Source of the DNA: Deltaproteobacteria bacterium
Lineage (GTDB): Bacteria > Desulfobacterota > Desulfuromonadia > Geobacterales > Geobacteraceae
Direction of reading: 5' to 3'
DNA length: 44,227 bases
Assembly: GCA_009668975.1 (NCBI GenBank)
Contig: SBEG01000031.1
Span: 1 to 44,227 of the forward strand
Shown: positions 16,781 through 25,127 of the stretch, in pieces
How the letters are laid out: each line of letters opens with the position of its first letter
How positions within the stretch are numbered: the stretch's first letter is position 1
Program-made: the position numbers and the translations under genes
The notes under the pieces: model-generated
What the model saw: the letters and a program-made list of their open reading frames with translations, nothing else
Told to the model about the DNA's origin: nothing
Database searches by the model: none

Positions 16781-17809
16781 CTACTCTTTTCGAAGATGTA
16801 CCGTGCGCTGTGGAAAGGGAATTTCGATTCCTTCCAGCTTGAATCGCTTGAAAACCCTTTTCCTGATGGTATGCTGCGCCAGGAACTGATCGACAAATTC
16901 CTCCACCTGACAGACAATGGTGAAATCAAGGGAGCTATCGCGGAATCCGGGGCTGAATCTGGCGTATGGCTGAGGTTCAGCCAGCAGACCGGGGACGTCA
17001 GCAGCCGCCCGCGAAGCCTCTTCGACAAGAATCGTTTCGACGAAATCGATATCGGAAGCGTAGCTTACGCCCACGGCAACAAACAACATCATTTGTTTCT
17101 CCGGCAGACAATAGTTGGTGACGACACTCTGGGCAAGTTTACTGTTCGGGATGACAACCATGTTGTTTGGAAGCATCCTGATGCGAGTCGTTCGCCAGGT
17201 GATGTCCTGCACATAGCCCTCCTGGCCATTTTCGAGCTTTACGAAGTCGCCGATCCGAACAGATTTTTCCAACAGGATATGCATTCCGGCAAAGAGATTC
17301 GCCAAGGTGTCCTGCAGGGCCAAAGCCACCGCAAGACCACCGACACCGAGAGCCGTAAGCAGGGGGGCAATGGAAAGACCCATCACACTCAGACAGATCA
17401 AGATGCCTGTAGTAATAATGACACCCTTCATGACACCATAGGCAAGACCGGTGGTGGGAACCGGCAAATCAGTTTGATGCAGACAGCTCCTGAGAATTTT
17501 GCCACTGAGATTCGACACGGCAATAGTTACCGAGATAATCAGGATGACATAAATTGTCGTTTCAAGAGGCCGGAGATATTTCGTCGGAAGATCGGAAAAC
17601 GAGATTCCGAAATACAGGCCGAGTGCGACACACCAGAATATTGATGGTGTTCTTAGCGAAGCAATCAAAATATCGTCTAATCTGGTGACGGTCTTGCCCG
17701 CCCAGCGGCGAGCTATTCGCAAGAAAATCCCTCGCAGAATGAACAGCACTGTCATGATGGCAACTGCCAGTATGAGCGGCATGAGTTGCCTTGGCATAGC
17801 TAATTCCAT
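16781..17809 (-). CDS. MscS-family mechanosensitive ion channel
   Basis: The 342-residue protein has four N-terminal hydrophobic helices, then the MscS pore helix and beta domain. The glycine/alanine-rich pore segment is TALGVGGLAVALALQDTLANL. VRIGDFVKLENGQEGYV, ITWRTTRIRMLPNNMVVIPNSKLAQS and the closing GIEIPFPQRTV are classic MscS motifs. It should open under membrane tension and release solutes on osmotic downshift. Start ATG 17809 follows GAGGA. The protein is complete and convergent with a broken relative of a different MscS subtype, so it is not a simple duplicate of it. Confidence 0.93.
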   Translation of the reverse strand: MELAMPRQLMPLILAVAIMTVLFILRGIFLRIARRWAGKTVTRLDDILIASLRTPSIFWCVALGLYFGISFSDLPTKYLRPLETTIYVILIISVTIAVSNLSGKILRSCLHQTDLPVPTTGLAYGVMKGVIITTGILICLSVMGLSIAPLLTALGVGGLAVALALQDTLANLFAGMHILLEKSVRIGDFVKLENGQEGYVQDITWRTTRIRMLPNNMVVIPNSKLAQSVVTNYCLPEKQMMLFVAVGVSYASDIDFVETILVEEASRAAADVPGLLAEPQPYARFSPGFRDSSLDFTIVCQVEEFVDQFLAQHTIRKRVFKRFKLEGIEIPFPQRTVHLRKE

Positions 17810-18376
17810 GTCACTTCCTCCGTCGTGGTTTTGTGCACGTGCTCAGCGGTTTCCGCGGTGGGCAAGTCAGACATCTGCGGAAATCCAAACCGAACCGGGC
17901 AGTGGCCGCCGGGGTTGCCCTGAAAAGATTACCGTGATTTACGGCAGTCTTTTCCTGCCGGCAAATCCAGGTAAAAACACTTGCATTGCCTGGCAAATCG
18001 TGCAAACCTACTGTACATTTAATTTGCACAGAAATCAAATTCCAAGCAATCCTGAACGGGAACATTCCGCAAATTAACGCTTCGCAACCAGGAGAGCATC
18101 CAGTGCTGCACCCGAAATATTGTGTAAACGCAGAGTTGCACAATGAAAAACGGTCAGACTTCCATCATGCCGCACAGCGGTAACGGCAGGTTCCTTCCCG
18201 GGGGTTCCGTGATATTTTGAGAAAAAGTCGACAGCAAAAAAGAAGTCTGGTAAGAATTCAGCTGCGAAGACAACAACGCCAAAGCAGACGATCGCCAAGA
18301 AGAAAATTACCGAATAACAAACAACTGCCAGGATATTTTTCGCACCCCAGAACAACTTCAGTTTTCCGGAGCTATC
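17810..18376. other. 567-base region without a recognised gene
   Basis: No protein family was recognised. The only suggestive feature is a plus-strand reading frame at 18213-18314 coding a lysine/alanine/threonine-rich tail (AAKTTTPKQTIAKKKITE before a stop), similar in style to basic DNA- or RNA-binding tails. It lacks any start codon after the preceding in-frame stop. A short frame from ATG 18143 could join it only with a frameshift. The opposite strand gives a hydrophobic open frame over the same bases, which is the expected mirror of lysine codons. Confidence 0.4.
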
Positions 18377-20197
18377 GTGCATCACCCCGGTCGACAACGT
18401 CGCCTCATACGGGCAATATTTTACAAACTGCTGAAAAAATCACGTTTTATCCTGTTTCGCTCGCTCGCGCGGCTCAGAGTCCGTGAAAACACCTTCATGG
18501 CGATTCTCGCCGTGATAATCGGTGTAATCGCCGGACTCTGCAACTATGCCTTCCGGTCAAGTATTGACTTTTTTACCTGGCTGATCATAGATAACGGTTC
18601 CGAACTGACCGGTTTCGCCCCTGAATCATGGGATCTGCCCCGTCTCTCGGTCATTGCCTTTCCCCTTATCGGTGCGCTGCTGATGGGCCCTCTGTATCTC
18701 CTGTTCCGCGAAGATTTCAGTTTCGGCTTTCCGAAATTCCTCGAAACGGTCAACCTGCGAGGTGGCCGGCTGAAGCCGCGGCAAATCTTTACGCGGGGCA
18801 TAGCTTCAGCAATTACCATCGGCTCCGGCGGCTCGGCAGGGCAGGAAACACCCATTGCCCAGATTGGAGGTACGGTCGGCTCCTTTTTCGGTCAGCTTCT
18901 CAAAATTTCCGGGGACCGGATGAAGATTCTGATCGGCTGCGGTGTCGCCGGAGGAATCGCCGCCACCTTCAACGCCCCGCTGGCGGGGGTATTTTTTGCC
19001 CATGAAGTCGTACTCCTCTCCGCCTTTGAACTCACCTCCTTTACCAGCATCGTCATCTCTTCGGGAATTGCCACGATCGTTTCCCGGGCTCTCTACGGCA
19101 ACATACCGGTCTTCACCGTGCCGTCCTATCAGATAAGTCACCCGGCAGAATTGGTTCTGTACGCCATCCTTGGCCTAGTCCTCGGCTTGCTGGCCGCAAC
19201 CTTCATAACTCTCTTCCGGCGGGTAAAAAACTTTTTTGCACAGCTTACGCTCCACCCCTTCTCCAAACTCTTGCTTGGCGGATTAATCACCGGGGTAATC
19301 GCATTCTTCTTTCCCCAGGTCCTCGGCAACGGCTACGGCTTCGTCGAAAAGGTGATTACGGACCATTATGGCTGGTTGCTCCTCACCCTGCTCATCGCCG
19401 GGAAGATGCTCGCAACCTCCGTTACCATCGGTTGCGGCCTGCCCGGGGGTCTGAACGCCCCGTCGCTATTCATCGGTGCCGTAGCAGGCGGCAGTTTCGG
19501 CTTTCTGGCAAACAGTCTGTTTCCGGCACACGTTTCCACTCCAGGCGAGTATGCTCTGGTGGGAATGGGGGCTTTTATGGCTGCCGTTATCAATGCCCCC
19601 ATGACGGGAATTTTCTTTTTGTTCGAGATTACCAATTCTTACCAGATCATCATTCCGATCATGATCTCCTGCGTTATCGGAACCTCGATAGCCCGACACC
19701 ACAGGAAAGACGGTATTTTCACCTTTGAATTGACCGAAGCGGGAATTGAATTACGGGAGGGAAAAGAACAGAACCTGTTGAAAGAACTTAAGGTGAGATA
19801 CGTAATGAGCAGTGCGCCCGTGATCCTGCCGGAGAGCATGTCGCTTCGCCAATTTGCCGGGTTTATCTCAACCAGTCGACATGCCAGCTTCCCGCTCGTC
19901 AATTTCCGTCAGGAGCTGACGGGCATGATCTCCATTCATGATTTTCTTGAAATTTTACCGGAAGAAGAACTGCTCGATCTCGTCGTACTGAAAGAACTGG
20001 CGGACACCGACATCGTTACGGTTACGCCAGGCGACAGCCTGGCGCTGGCCATGGACAGGATAAGTCTGCGAGACTTCGAAATTCTGCCGGTGGTGGACGC
20101 ACGGGACAGGAAAAAGGTTCTCGGAGTCCTTTCACGCCACGATATGATTTCAGCCTACAACAAGGCTATGATGGCAAAATCTTTGCCGGGACTGTGA
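18377..20197 (+). CDS. ClC-family chloride channel/transporter with CBS domains
   Basis: The 606-residue protein has a ClC membrane core (about residues 40-455) and a cytoplasmic pair of CBS domains (about 470-600). Selectivity-filter motifs are visible: GSGGSAGQETP (149-159), with E157 at the proton/gating glutamate position, and GCGLPGGLNAPSLFIGA near 355. The gating glutamate suggests a chloride/proton exchanger or a gated channel. The CBS pair usually binds adenine nucleotides and regulates transport. The GTG at 18377 has GGAG six bases before it and keeps the basic N-terminal helix found in the family; the next ATG (18497) would cut into it. The gene is convergent with nhaA, 44 bases apart. 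Confidence 0.9.
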   Translation: MHHPGRQRRLIRAIFYKLLKKSRFILFRSLARLRVRENTFMAILAVIIGVIAGLCNYAFRSSIDFFTWLIIDNGSELTGFAPESWDLPRLSVIAFPLIGALLMGPLYLLFREDFSFGFPKFLETVNLRGGRLKPRQIFTRGIASAITIGSGGSAGQETPIAQIGGTVGSFFGQLLKISGDRMKILIGCGVAGGIAATFNAPLAGVFFAHEVVLLSAFELTSFTSIVISSGIATIVSRALYGNIPVFTVPSYQISHPAELVLYAILGLVLGLLAATFITLFRRVKNFFAQLTLHPFSKLLLGGLITGVIAFFFPQVLGNGYGFVEKVITDHYGWLLLTLLIAGKMLATSVTIGCGLPGGLNAPSLFIGAVAGGSFGFLANSLFPAHVSTPGEYALVGMGAFMAAVINAPMTGIFFLFEITNSYQIIIPIMISCVIGTSIARHHRKDGIFTFELTEAGIELREGKEQNLLKELKVRYVMSSAPVILPESMSLRQFAGFISTSRHASFPLVNFRQELTGMISIHDFLEILPEEELLDLVVLKELADTDIVTVTPGDSLALAMDRISLRDFEILPVVDARDRKKVLGVLSRHDMISAYNKAMMAKSLPGL

Positions 20198-20241
20198 CCT
20201 TTCGCGACGGTCCCGGTCTCCATCGTCAACAGACTGCTCAG

Positions 20242-21390
20242 TCACATTTTTTTCACAGCCAGCAGTCGGCCGATAATCGCTGCAAGCGGAAAGGCAAGTA
20301 TACTCAGCATCGCTCCCATCTTTGCCGCACCCTGAATTCCCGGGTCGGCGAAAGCCTCTCCCGCGACAAAGAGTGCAACGGTAAAGCCGATCCCCGCAAT
20401 AACACCCGCCACCAGAAGTTCACGGCGCCCCATGCCCTCCGGCAGAGGGAAGCCGAACAACTGTGCCAGGTACCCCATGAAAAAGATCCCCAGCGTCTTG
20501 CCGATGATCAGCGACCCCAGCACGATCCAGGTGGCCGCACCGAATCCGGAAAGCTGCACCCCGGCATTCGCCAATCCGAACATGAACAAACCGAAATCAA
20601 CGATGATCTTCCATTCGTGCTCGAAACGGGACAGGGTGGAGAGATCGCCGGGATCCTCTTCGAAGATGTGTTTGGTTTCCTGTGGCGGATGAGGCAGAAA
20701 AGGGACAATAAACACGAGTGCCAGAGCAGGGTGGAGGTGAGCATGATGGAGACCTATCCAGCTCGGGACACCACCCAGCAACAGATAGGGCCAATAGCTC
20801 TTTGCCTGACCTCTTCGAAGCAGGTAGGCAGTTAGCATTGCTGCCACGGTAAGCAGGAGCCAGAGCGGCTCCGCAGGGACGGAAGGATCCGGATAAAATA
20901 TCGCGATAATGGCAAGGCCGATGGCATCATCGGCTATTGCAAGCAGGAGCAGAAAAGAAATTACCGGATGACCGTCCCCAAAGATGAGGCGGGCAGCCAG
21001 CCAGGCAAAGGCGATATCCGTAGCGGTGGGAATCCCCCAGCCATTGGCAAGGGTGGGCGAACCGAGCGACCAATTCAGCAGAAAGTAGACCAACACCGGC
21101 CCGGCAACCCCGCCGAAGGTCGCAAAGAGCGGATTCAGTGCCTTTTTCAGCGGATTCAGGTCACCGCCGGGAAGACAGCTTTGGGTTATTTCCACCGCAG
21201 CGATACCAAAGAAAAGCACCATGAACAGTTCGTTGGCCACAAAATGAAAACTCAACGGGCCAAAGAAATGGCCATGGTTAAAATTGGCATAACCCTCCGG
21301 ATCAAGGTTCACCCAGAACACTGCGGCAAGCACGCCGGCGATCAGCGGGATGGAAAATTCCCGCAGCATATTTATCTGACGCTTTATCAT
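20242..21390 (-). CDS. nhaA: NhaA-type sodium/proton antiporter
   Basis: The 382-residue inner-membrane protein should expel sodium in exchange for protons. PTATDIAFAW (121-130) holds the conserved Asp of helix IV (D125), and AIADDAIGL (151-159) holds the paired aspartates of the ion site (D154, D155). About twelve hydrophobic helices are present and the length is normal. It starts at ATG 21390, one base after the cupin stop, with only a weak ribosome site, so coupled translation is likely. It is the last gene of a four-gene run with rmlB, rmlD and the cupin gene, which is an unusual place for nhaA. Confidence 0.93.
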   Translation of the reverse strand: MIKRQINMLREFSIPLIAGVLAAVFWVNLDPEGYANFNHGHFFGPLSFHFVANELFMVLFFGIAAVEITQSCLPGGDLNPLKKALNPLFATFGGVAGPVLVYFLLNWSLGSPTLANGWGIPTATDIAFAWLAARLIFGDGHPVISFLLLLAIADDAIGLAIIAIFYPDPSVPAEPLWLLLTVAAMLTAYLLRRGQAKSYWPYLLLGGVPSWIGLHHAHLHPALALVFIVPFLPHPPQETKHIFEEDPGDLSTLSRFEHEWKIIVDFGLFMFGLANAGVQLSGFGAATWIVLGSLIIGKTLGIFFMGYLAQLFGFPLPEGMGRRELLVAGVIAGIGFTVALFVAGEAFADPGIQGAAKMGAMLSILAFPLAAIIGRLLAVKKM

Positions 21391-21391
21391 T

Positions 21392-21757
21392 TTAGCTCTC
21401 GCTGGTCTCGTCCGCGGTTACTCTCTTATAGTCGTCTTGATACCGGACGATGTCATCCTCTCCGAGATATTCGCCGCTTTGCACCTCGATGATGGTCAGG
21501 GGAATAATGCCCGGATTTTCCAGACGATGCAGTCTGCCCATGGGAATGAAAGTGGATTCGTTCACGTTGACAATCGACTCGTGTTCACCACAGGTAACCT
21601 TGGCCGTACCGGAAACAACAATCCAGTGTTCGCTGCGATGGTGGTGCATCTGCAGGGAAAGCCGCTGGCCCGGAAGCACTTCAATCCTCTTTATCTTATA
21701 ACTCTTGTTTTCATCCAGGACCGTATAGGTCCCCCAAGGTCTTTCGCCTTTCTCCAT
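21392..21757 (-). CDS. Cupin, type II mannose-6-phosphate isomerase C-terminal domain
   Basis: The 121-residue single-domain cupin matches the phosphomannose-isomerase half of bifunctional mannose-1-phosphate guanylyltransferases. It shows ERPWGTY (5-11), the metal-binding QMHHHRSEHW (36-45) and FIPMGRLHRLENPG. It may interconvert fructose-6-phosphate and mannose-6-phosphate, which would supply mannose donors, but free-standing copies are not all proven enzymes. It sits two bases after rmlD and one base before nhaA. The ATG at 21757 is the natural start. Confidence 0.85.
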   Translation of the reverse strand: MEKGERPWGTYTVLDENKSYKIKRIEVLPGQRLSLQMHHHRSEHWIVVSGTAKVTCGEHESIVNVNESTFIPMGRLHRLENPGIIPLTIIEVQSGEYLGEDDIVRYQDDYKRVTADETSES

Positions 21758-21759
21758 AT

Positions 21760-22590
21760 TCAGTCTCTCCTTGCTTTCAGATAGTTTTTCAAGGCCCGGC
21801 GCCAGTCATTCGGCAGGTAACCGCTGTCCCTGCGCAGTTTTTCACAGTCGAGAACCGAATAAAGCGGACGCGGGGCAGGTCTGCCAAGCTCGCTGGTGGT
21901 GATGGGTTTGACAACCGTATCGAACCCGGATTCGGCAAATATGGCGGCGGCAAAATCGCACCAGGAACAGCATCCGGCATTTGCGGCATGGTAGGTACCA
22001 CGGCAGTCCTTCTCGATCAGGGCACGGACGGCAGCGGACAGGTCAACGGTCCAGGTAGGCGAGCCGACTTGGTCATGCACGACGCCGATCTCATCCTTTT
22101 CCTTTCCGAGCCGCAGCATGGTTTCGACGAAATTCTTGCCATGCCGGCCATAGAGCCACTGCGTCCGGACAATCAGGTGATCGGGGTTGATACGGGCATT
22201 ATCTTCACCGGCGAGCTTTGAACGGCCATAGACGCTCAACGGATTAACCCGGTCATCCTCAAGCCAGGGCAGGCCCTTGCTGCCGTCAAACACATAGTCG
22301 GTGCTTATCTGAACCAGTTTGGCCCCAATCGCGGCCGTTACCCGGGCAAGATGCAGCACACCTTCGCCGTTCACCTGAAAAGCACGCTCCTGATTGGTTT
22401 CACAGCCGTCAACATCGGTGTAGGCTACGGCATTGATCACCACCTTCGGCCGGAGTTCCTTCAGCACCCTTTCAACGGAAATCGCCGAGGTAATATCCAT
22501 TTCGTCATGAGAGACTCCTCGGGCATCACTACCGTACAGTTCCAGGAGATCATGCCCGAGCATACCGCGGGCACCTGCCACGACAATCAT
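21760..22590 (-). CDS. rfbD: dTDP-4-dehydrorhamnose reductase
   Basis: The 276-residue short-chain dehydrogenase carries out the last step of dTDP-L-rhamnose synthesis, reducing dTDP-4-keto-rhamnose with NAD(P)H. It shows the GARGMLG nucleotide motif (6-12), STDYVFDG (96-103) and the catalytic YGRSK (Y121, K125). Its start ATG shares a base with the stop of rmlB (TGATG), so translation is coupled. The partner genes rmlA and rmlC are not in the window, so the pathway must be completed elsewhere or start from an imported intermediate. Confidence 0.93.
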   Translation of the reverse strand: MIVVAGARGMLGHDLLELYGSDARGVSHDEMDITSAISVERVLKELRPKVVINAVAYTDVDGCETNQERAFQVNGEGVLHLARVTAAIGAKLVQISTDYVFDGSKGLPWLEDDRVNPLSVYGRSKLAGEDNARINPDHLIVRTQWLYGRHGKNFVETMLRLGKEKDEIGVVHDQVGSPTWTVDLSAAVRALIEKDCRGTYHAANAGCCSWCDFAAAIFAESGFDTVVKPITTSELGRPAPRPLYSVLDCEKLRRDSGYLPNDWRRALKNYLKARRD

Positions 22591-23663
22591 CAGCGCTCCC
22601 CGTACATATTTTCATAGTAGTCACGATAGGCGCCGGACGTCACCTCCCGAACCCATTCCTGGTTATCCAGGTACCAGTCAATGGTCTCGTCGATGCCCTT
22701 CTCGAAGGTATAGGAAGGTTCCCAGCCAAGCTCCTTACGCATTTTCGAAGCATCGATGGCATAGCGTCGGTCATGGCCCGGGCGGTCTTTCACAAAGGTA
22801 ATCAGCTTCCTGCTGCTGCCGAGGGCGCGGCCGAGTTTTTTGTCGAGGATATCGCAGACAAGATTCACGATATCGATATTACGCCACTCGTTGTTGCCGC
22901 CCACGTTGTAGACGCCTCCCGGCAGGCCATTTTTCAAGACCGCTTCCACTGCCCGGGAATGATCTTTCACATGGAGCCAATCGCGGACATTCAGACCATC
23001 GCCATAGACCGGCAGCGGCTTTTGAGCAATGATATTGTGGATCATGAGGGGAATCAGTTTTTCCGGAAACTGGTAGGGCCCGTAATTGTTGGAGCAGCGG
23101 GTATTCAGCGCCGGGAAACCGTAAGTCTCGTGGTATGCTCGCACCAGCAGGTCGGCTCCAGCCTTGCTGGCGGAATAGGGGGAATTGGCGGCCAAGGGCG
23201 TTGACTCGGTAAAAAGCCCGCTGGAACCGAGGCTGCCATAGACTTCATCCGTGGAAACCTGCAGAAAGCGGAAATCAGCGACGGAGCCTGAAACCCAGCG
23301 TTTGCGGCACTCCTCCAGCAGAACCTGGGTGCCGAGGACATTGGTCCGGACAAAGACCTCCGGACCGGTAATGGAACGGTCCACATGCGATTCCGCTGCA
23401 AAATGCACGACCGCGTCGATCTCCTCCCGGTATAGAATGGCCGCAATCAGTTCCGCATCGCAGATGTCACCTTTCACGAACTCGTAGCGAGGATCCGCCT
23501 CGATGCCCTTCAAGTTTTCCAGGTTGCCCGCATAGGTGAGCAGATCCAGATTGATTACCCGGCAACCGGGATTGCCCTGCAGAACATGGTGGATGAAATT
23601 TGCGCCGATAAAACCCGCACCACCCGTTACCAGCAGCGAAACAGGTTTGAAAGATTTCGCCAT
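22590..23663 (-). CDS. rfbB: dTDP-glucose 4,6-dehydratase
   Basis: The 357-residue enzyme turns dTDP-glucose into dTDP-4-keto-6-deoxyglucose with bound NAD. It has GGAGFIG (14-20), the TDE triad (138-140) and YSASK (Y163, K167), the known active-site set of RmlB. The ATG at 23663 has AGGAGG six bases upstream; the frame runs 19 codons further but without a ribosome site. It is the first gene of the rmlB-rmlD-cupin-nhaA run. The products feed rhamnose into O-antigen or other surface glycans. Confidence 0.95.
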   Translation of the reverse strand: MAKSFKPVSLLVTGGAGFIGANFIHHVLQGNPGCRVINLDLLTYAGNLENLKGIEADPRYEFVKGDICDAELIAAILYREEIDAVVHFAAESHVDRSITGPEVFVRTNVLGTQVLLEECRKRWVSGSVADFRFLQVSTDEVYGSLGSSGLFTESTPLAANSPYSASKAGADLLVRAYHETYGFPALNTRCSNNYGPYQFPEKLIPLMIHNIIAQKPLPVYGDGLNVRDWLHVKDHSRAVEAVLKNGLPGGVYNVGGNNEWRNIDIVNLVCDILDKKLGRALGSSRKLITFVKDRPGHDRRYAIDASKMRKELGWEPSYTFEKGIDETIDWYLDNQEWVREVTSGAYRDYYENMYGER

Positions 23664-23815
23664 AAGTATCCTCCTGAAAAATCCGGAAAAAAAAGTAGCT
23701 GCAAAAAAACACCACAGCACTTGTCACAGAGAAAGGCTCATGAATTCCCGTAAAAAAGGTACAGTATCATAAGCATTACGGGAAAAACAATGTCCTTTCA
23801 CCTCGTTGAAATGAA

Positions 23816-23842
23816 AAAGGGCCTGCGAATCGCAGACCCTTT
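23816..23842 (-). terminator. Intrinsic terminator downstream of the cytochrome gene
   Basis: AAAGGG and CTGCG (23816-23827) pair with CGCAG and CCCTTT (23831-23842) around an AAT loop with one internal mismatch. Read on the minus strand, the stem runs into TTTTT. It is the second of two hairpins after the cytochrome gene and insulates rmlB. Confidence 0.8.
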
Positions 23843-23874
23843 CTTCACCACAGCTGTAGTATTTTTCAGGAAAA

Positions 23875-23912
23875 CCAATCGGAACAGAGTAGGAGCCGCC
23901 TGCTCCGATTGG
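23875..23912 (-). terminator. First hairpin after the cytochrome gene
   Basis: CCAATCGGA (23875-23883) and TCCGATTGG (23904-23912) form a perfect 9-bp stem with a further CAG/CTG pairing inside. On the minus strand it is followed by TTTT. It may be an intrinsic terminator in tandem with 23816-23842. Confidence 0.6.
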
Positions 23913-23993
23913 AACCGGCAAACCATCAAAACCCGATATTCAGGAGCCGATTCGCAGTGAATGGCTCGCTCAACTACCGGACAAGCAACCGAG

Positions 23994-25127
23994 CTAGTAC
24001 TGGCTGATAAAGTTCTTCAGATCCGTAATCTCGATAGTGGTGAGGCTGATCCCCTTATGGCCTCCCGAAAGCTTGCTGCTGACACCGGCAGACGTGCCCG
24101 AAAGATTGGGAGAGCCGGACGCATCATAGGTTCCGAGCCTGTGACAACCGGCACACTCATTGTCGTAGATCGCTTTACCCGGAAGAGGTGTCGGTGTCGG
24201 AGTAGGCGTAGGTGTCGGAGTTGGAGTCGGCGTCGGTGTCGGCGTCGGTGTCGGTGTTGGATTCGGCGTAGGCGTAGGCGTAGGCGTCGGCGTCGGTGTC
24301 GGCGCAGGTGTCGGCGTCGGTGTCGGCGTAGGTGTCGGCGTCGGTGTCGGTGTTGGATTCGGCGTAGGCGTAGGCGTCGGTGTCGGCGCAGGGGTCGGAG
24401 CAGGAGCAGGGGCCGGAGTCGGCGTGCCAACGGGAATATTATCCAGATTCATCTGACCAGACCGGATGTTATTCGTTGCGCAGGCGAAAATCTGATCCGC
24501 AGTGGTCCTGTTGACGAAAGTGATCTGTCCACCCGCAACTTCAATGGCAACGGCATCAAACATGGCATCGAGTCCGGTATGATCGGCTTTGAAGCTGTCG
24601 CTAATCGGGTCGACATCGGCGCCATACACGTCAAGCAGTGGCGCCAGCTTTTCTCTCAGAGCCAGGAGAACTCCCGGGAGGTTTTCCCCGACACTCATCA
24701 TTTGCCCTTCGTTCAAGCCCTGATCGAGTGCGGACCCGTCACTCATTCCCGCCGCTGCCACAACCGCGGCATGTGACAATGGGTTGACATTAGCCGTACC
24801 CGCGCCCGCGGAATAAGAATAGAGCGCATGACTGCCCGTGCCGTCTTCCCATACCGCTCTGAGCAGGAACGGTGCTTTCAATCCGTCAACGTTGAAAGAG
24901 TAGGCGCCGCTCGCATCGGTATCAGCAACCTGCTCCACAGCTCCACCGGAATCTTTAAGGTAGACTCTCCCCTGTATCGGATTCCCTGTCGCGGCCACAC
25001 CGGAAACCGTGGCGGACGCAGCGGACGAGGTGGCAGCGCTGCCACTACCGCCACTTCCGCAGGCTTGCAGAAGAACGGTTGCGGATAAAAGTACGAGAAG
25101 AGAAATGATTTTATTCTTAAATGTCAT
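23994..25127 (-). CDS. Lipoprotein monoheme cytochrome c with Pro-Thr linker (PgcA-like)
   Basis: The 377-residue protein starts with a lipoprotein signal peptide (lipobox LLQAC, C23). A Gly/Ser spacer and a beta-rich domain follow (about 40-100, VSGVAATGNPIQGRVYLKD, carboxypeptidase-regulatory-like), then a helical region. A Pro-Thr repeat linker occupies about 231-316, and a C-terminal cytochrome c module has CAGCH at 325-329. No Met is present in the heme module; H357 in GGHKG is the best second axial ligand, suggesting bis-His, low-potential heme. Geobacter PgcA, a GEMM-regulated extracellular cytochrome with Pro-Thr repeats, is the closest idea, but PgcA has three hemes. AGGAGG precedes ATG 25127. 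A role in extracellular electron transfer is inferred. Two hairpins follow the gene. Confidence 0.82.
   Translation of the reverse strand: MTFKNKIISLLVLLSATVLLQACGSGGSGSAATSSAASATVSGVAATGNPIQGRVYLKDSGGAVEQVADTDASGAYSFNVDGLKAPFLLRAVWEDGTGSHALYSYSAGAGTANVNPLSHAAVVAAAGMSDGSALDQGLNEGQMMSVGENLPGVLLALREKLAPLLDVYGADVDPISDSFKADHTGLDAMFDAVAIEVAGGQITFVNRTTADQIFACATNNIRSGQMNLDNIPVGTPTPAPAPAPTPAPTPTPTPTPNPTPTPTPTPTPTPTPTPAPTPTPTPTPTPTPNPTPTPTPTPTPTPTPTPTPTPTPTPLPGKAIYDNECAGCHRLGTYDASGSPNLSGTSAGVSSKLSGGHKGISLTTIEITDLKNFISQY
24187..24425. repeat. Hexanucleotide-type tandem repeat coding the Pro-Thr linker
   Basis: About 240 bases are built of GGTGTC/GGCGTC/GGCGTA-type units coding Pro-Thr on the minus strand, with Ala and Asn interruptions. 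A higher-order unit is visible: GGTGTTGGATTC occurs at 24253 and again at 24349, 96 bases (32 residues) apart. Such a tract is prone to length change by slippage or recombination. Confidence 0.9.

Larger units (their letters stand above)
23664..23993. other. 330-base gap: two hairpins, no gene
   Basis: The gap between rmlB and the cytochrome gene holds two stem-loops (listed separately) that end the cytochrome transcript, and presumably the rmlB promoter, which was not recognised with confidence. No coding region is supported. Confidence 0.6.

Noticed and set aside
16727..17644. Plus-strand open frame of 305 residues
   Set aside because: It is antisense to the well-supported MscS gene and shows no family pattern.
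17986..18183. Short plus-strand frame of 65 residues
   Set aside because: No ribosome site, no recognisable family, and composition like non-coding DNA.
18074..18397. Minus-strand hydrophobic frame of 107 residues
   Set aside because: Its Phe/Val-rich stretch is the complement of lysine-rich codons, charged residues interrupt the supposed helix, and no ribosome site is present.
24187..24425. CRISPR-like array
   Set aside because: The repeats are contiguous six-base coding units without unique spacers.
23961..24776. Plus-strand open frame with a long Arg/Cys-rich repeat
   Set aside because: It is the mirror of the Pro-Thr codons of the cytochrome gene on the minus strand. The minus frame has a ribosome site, lipobox and heme motif, the plus frame has none.
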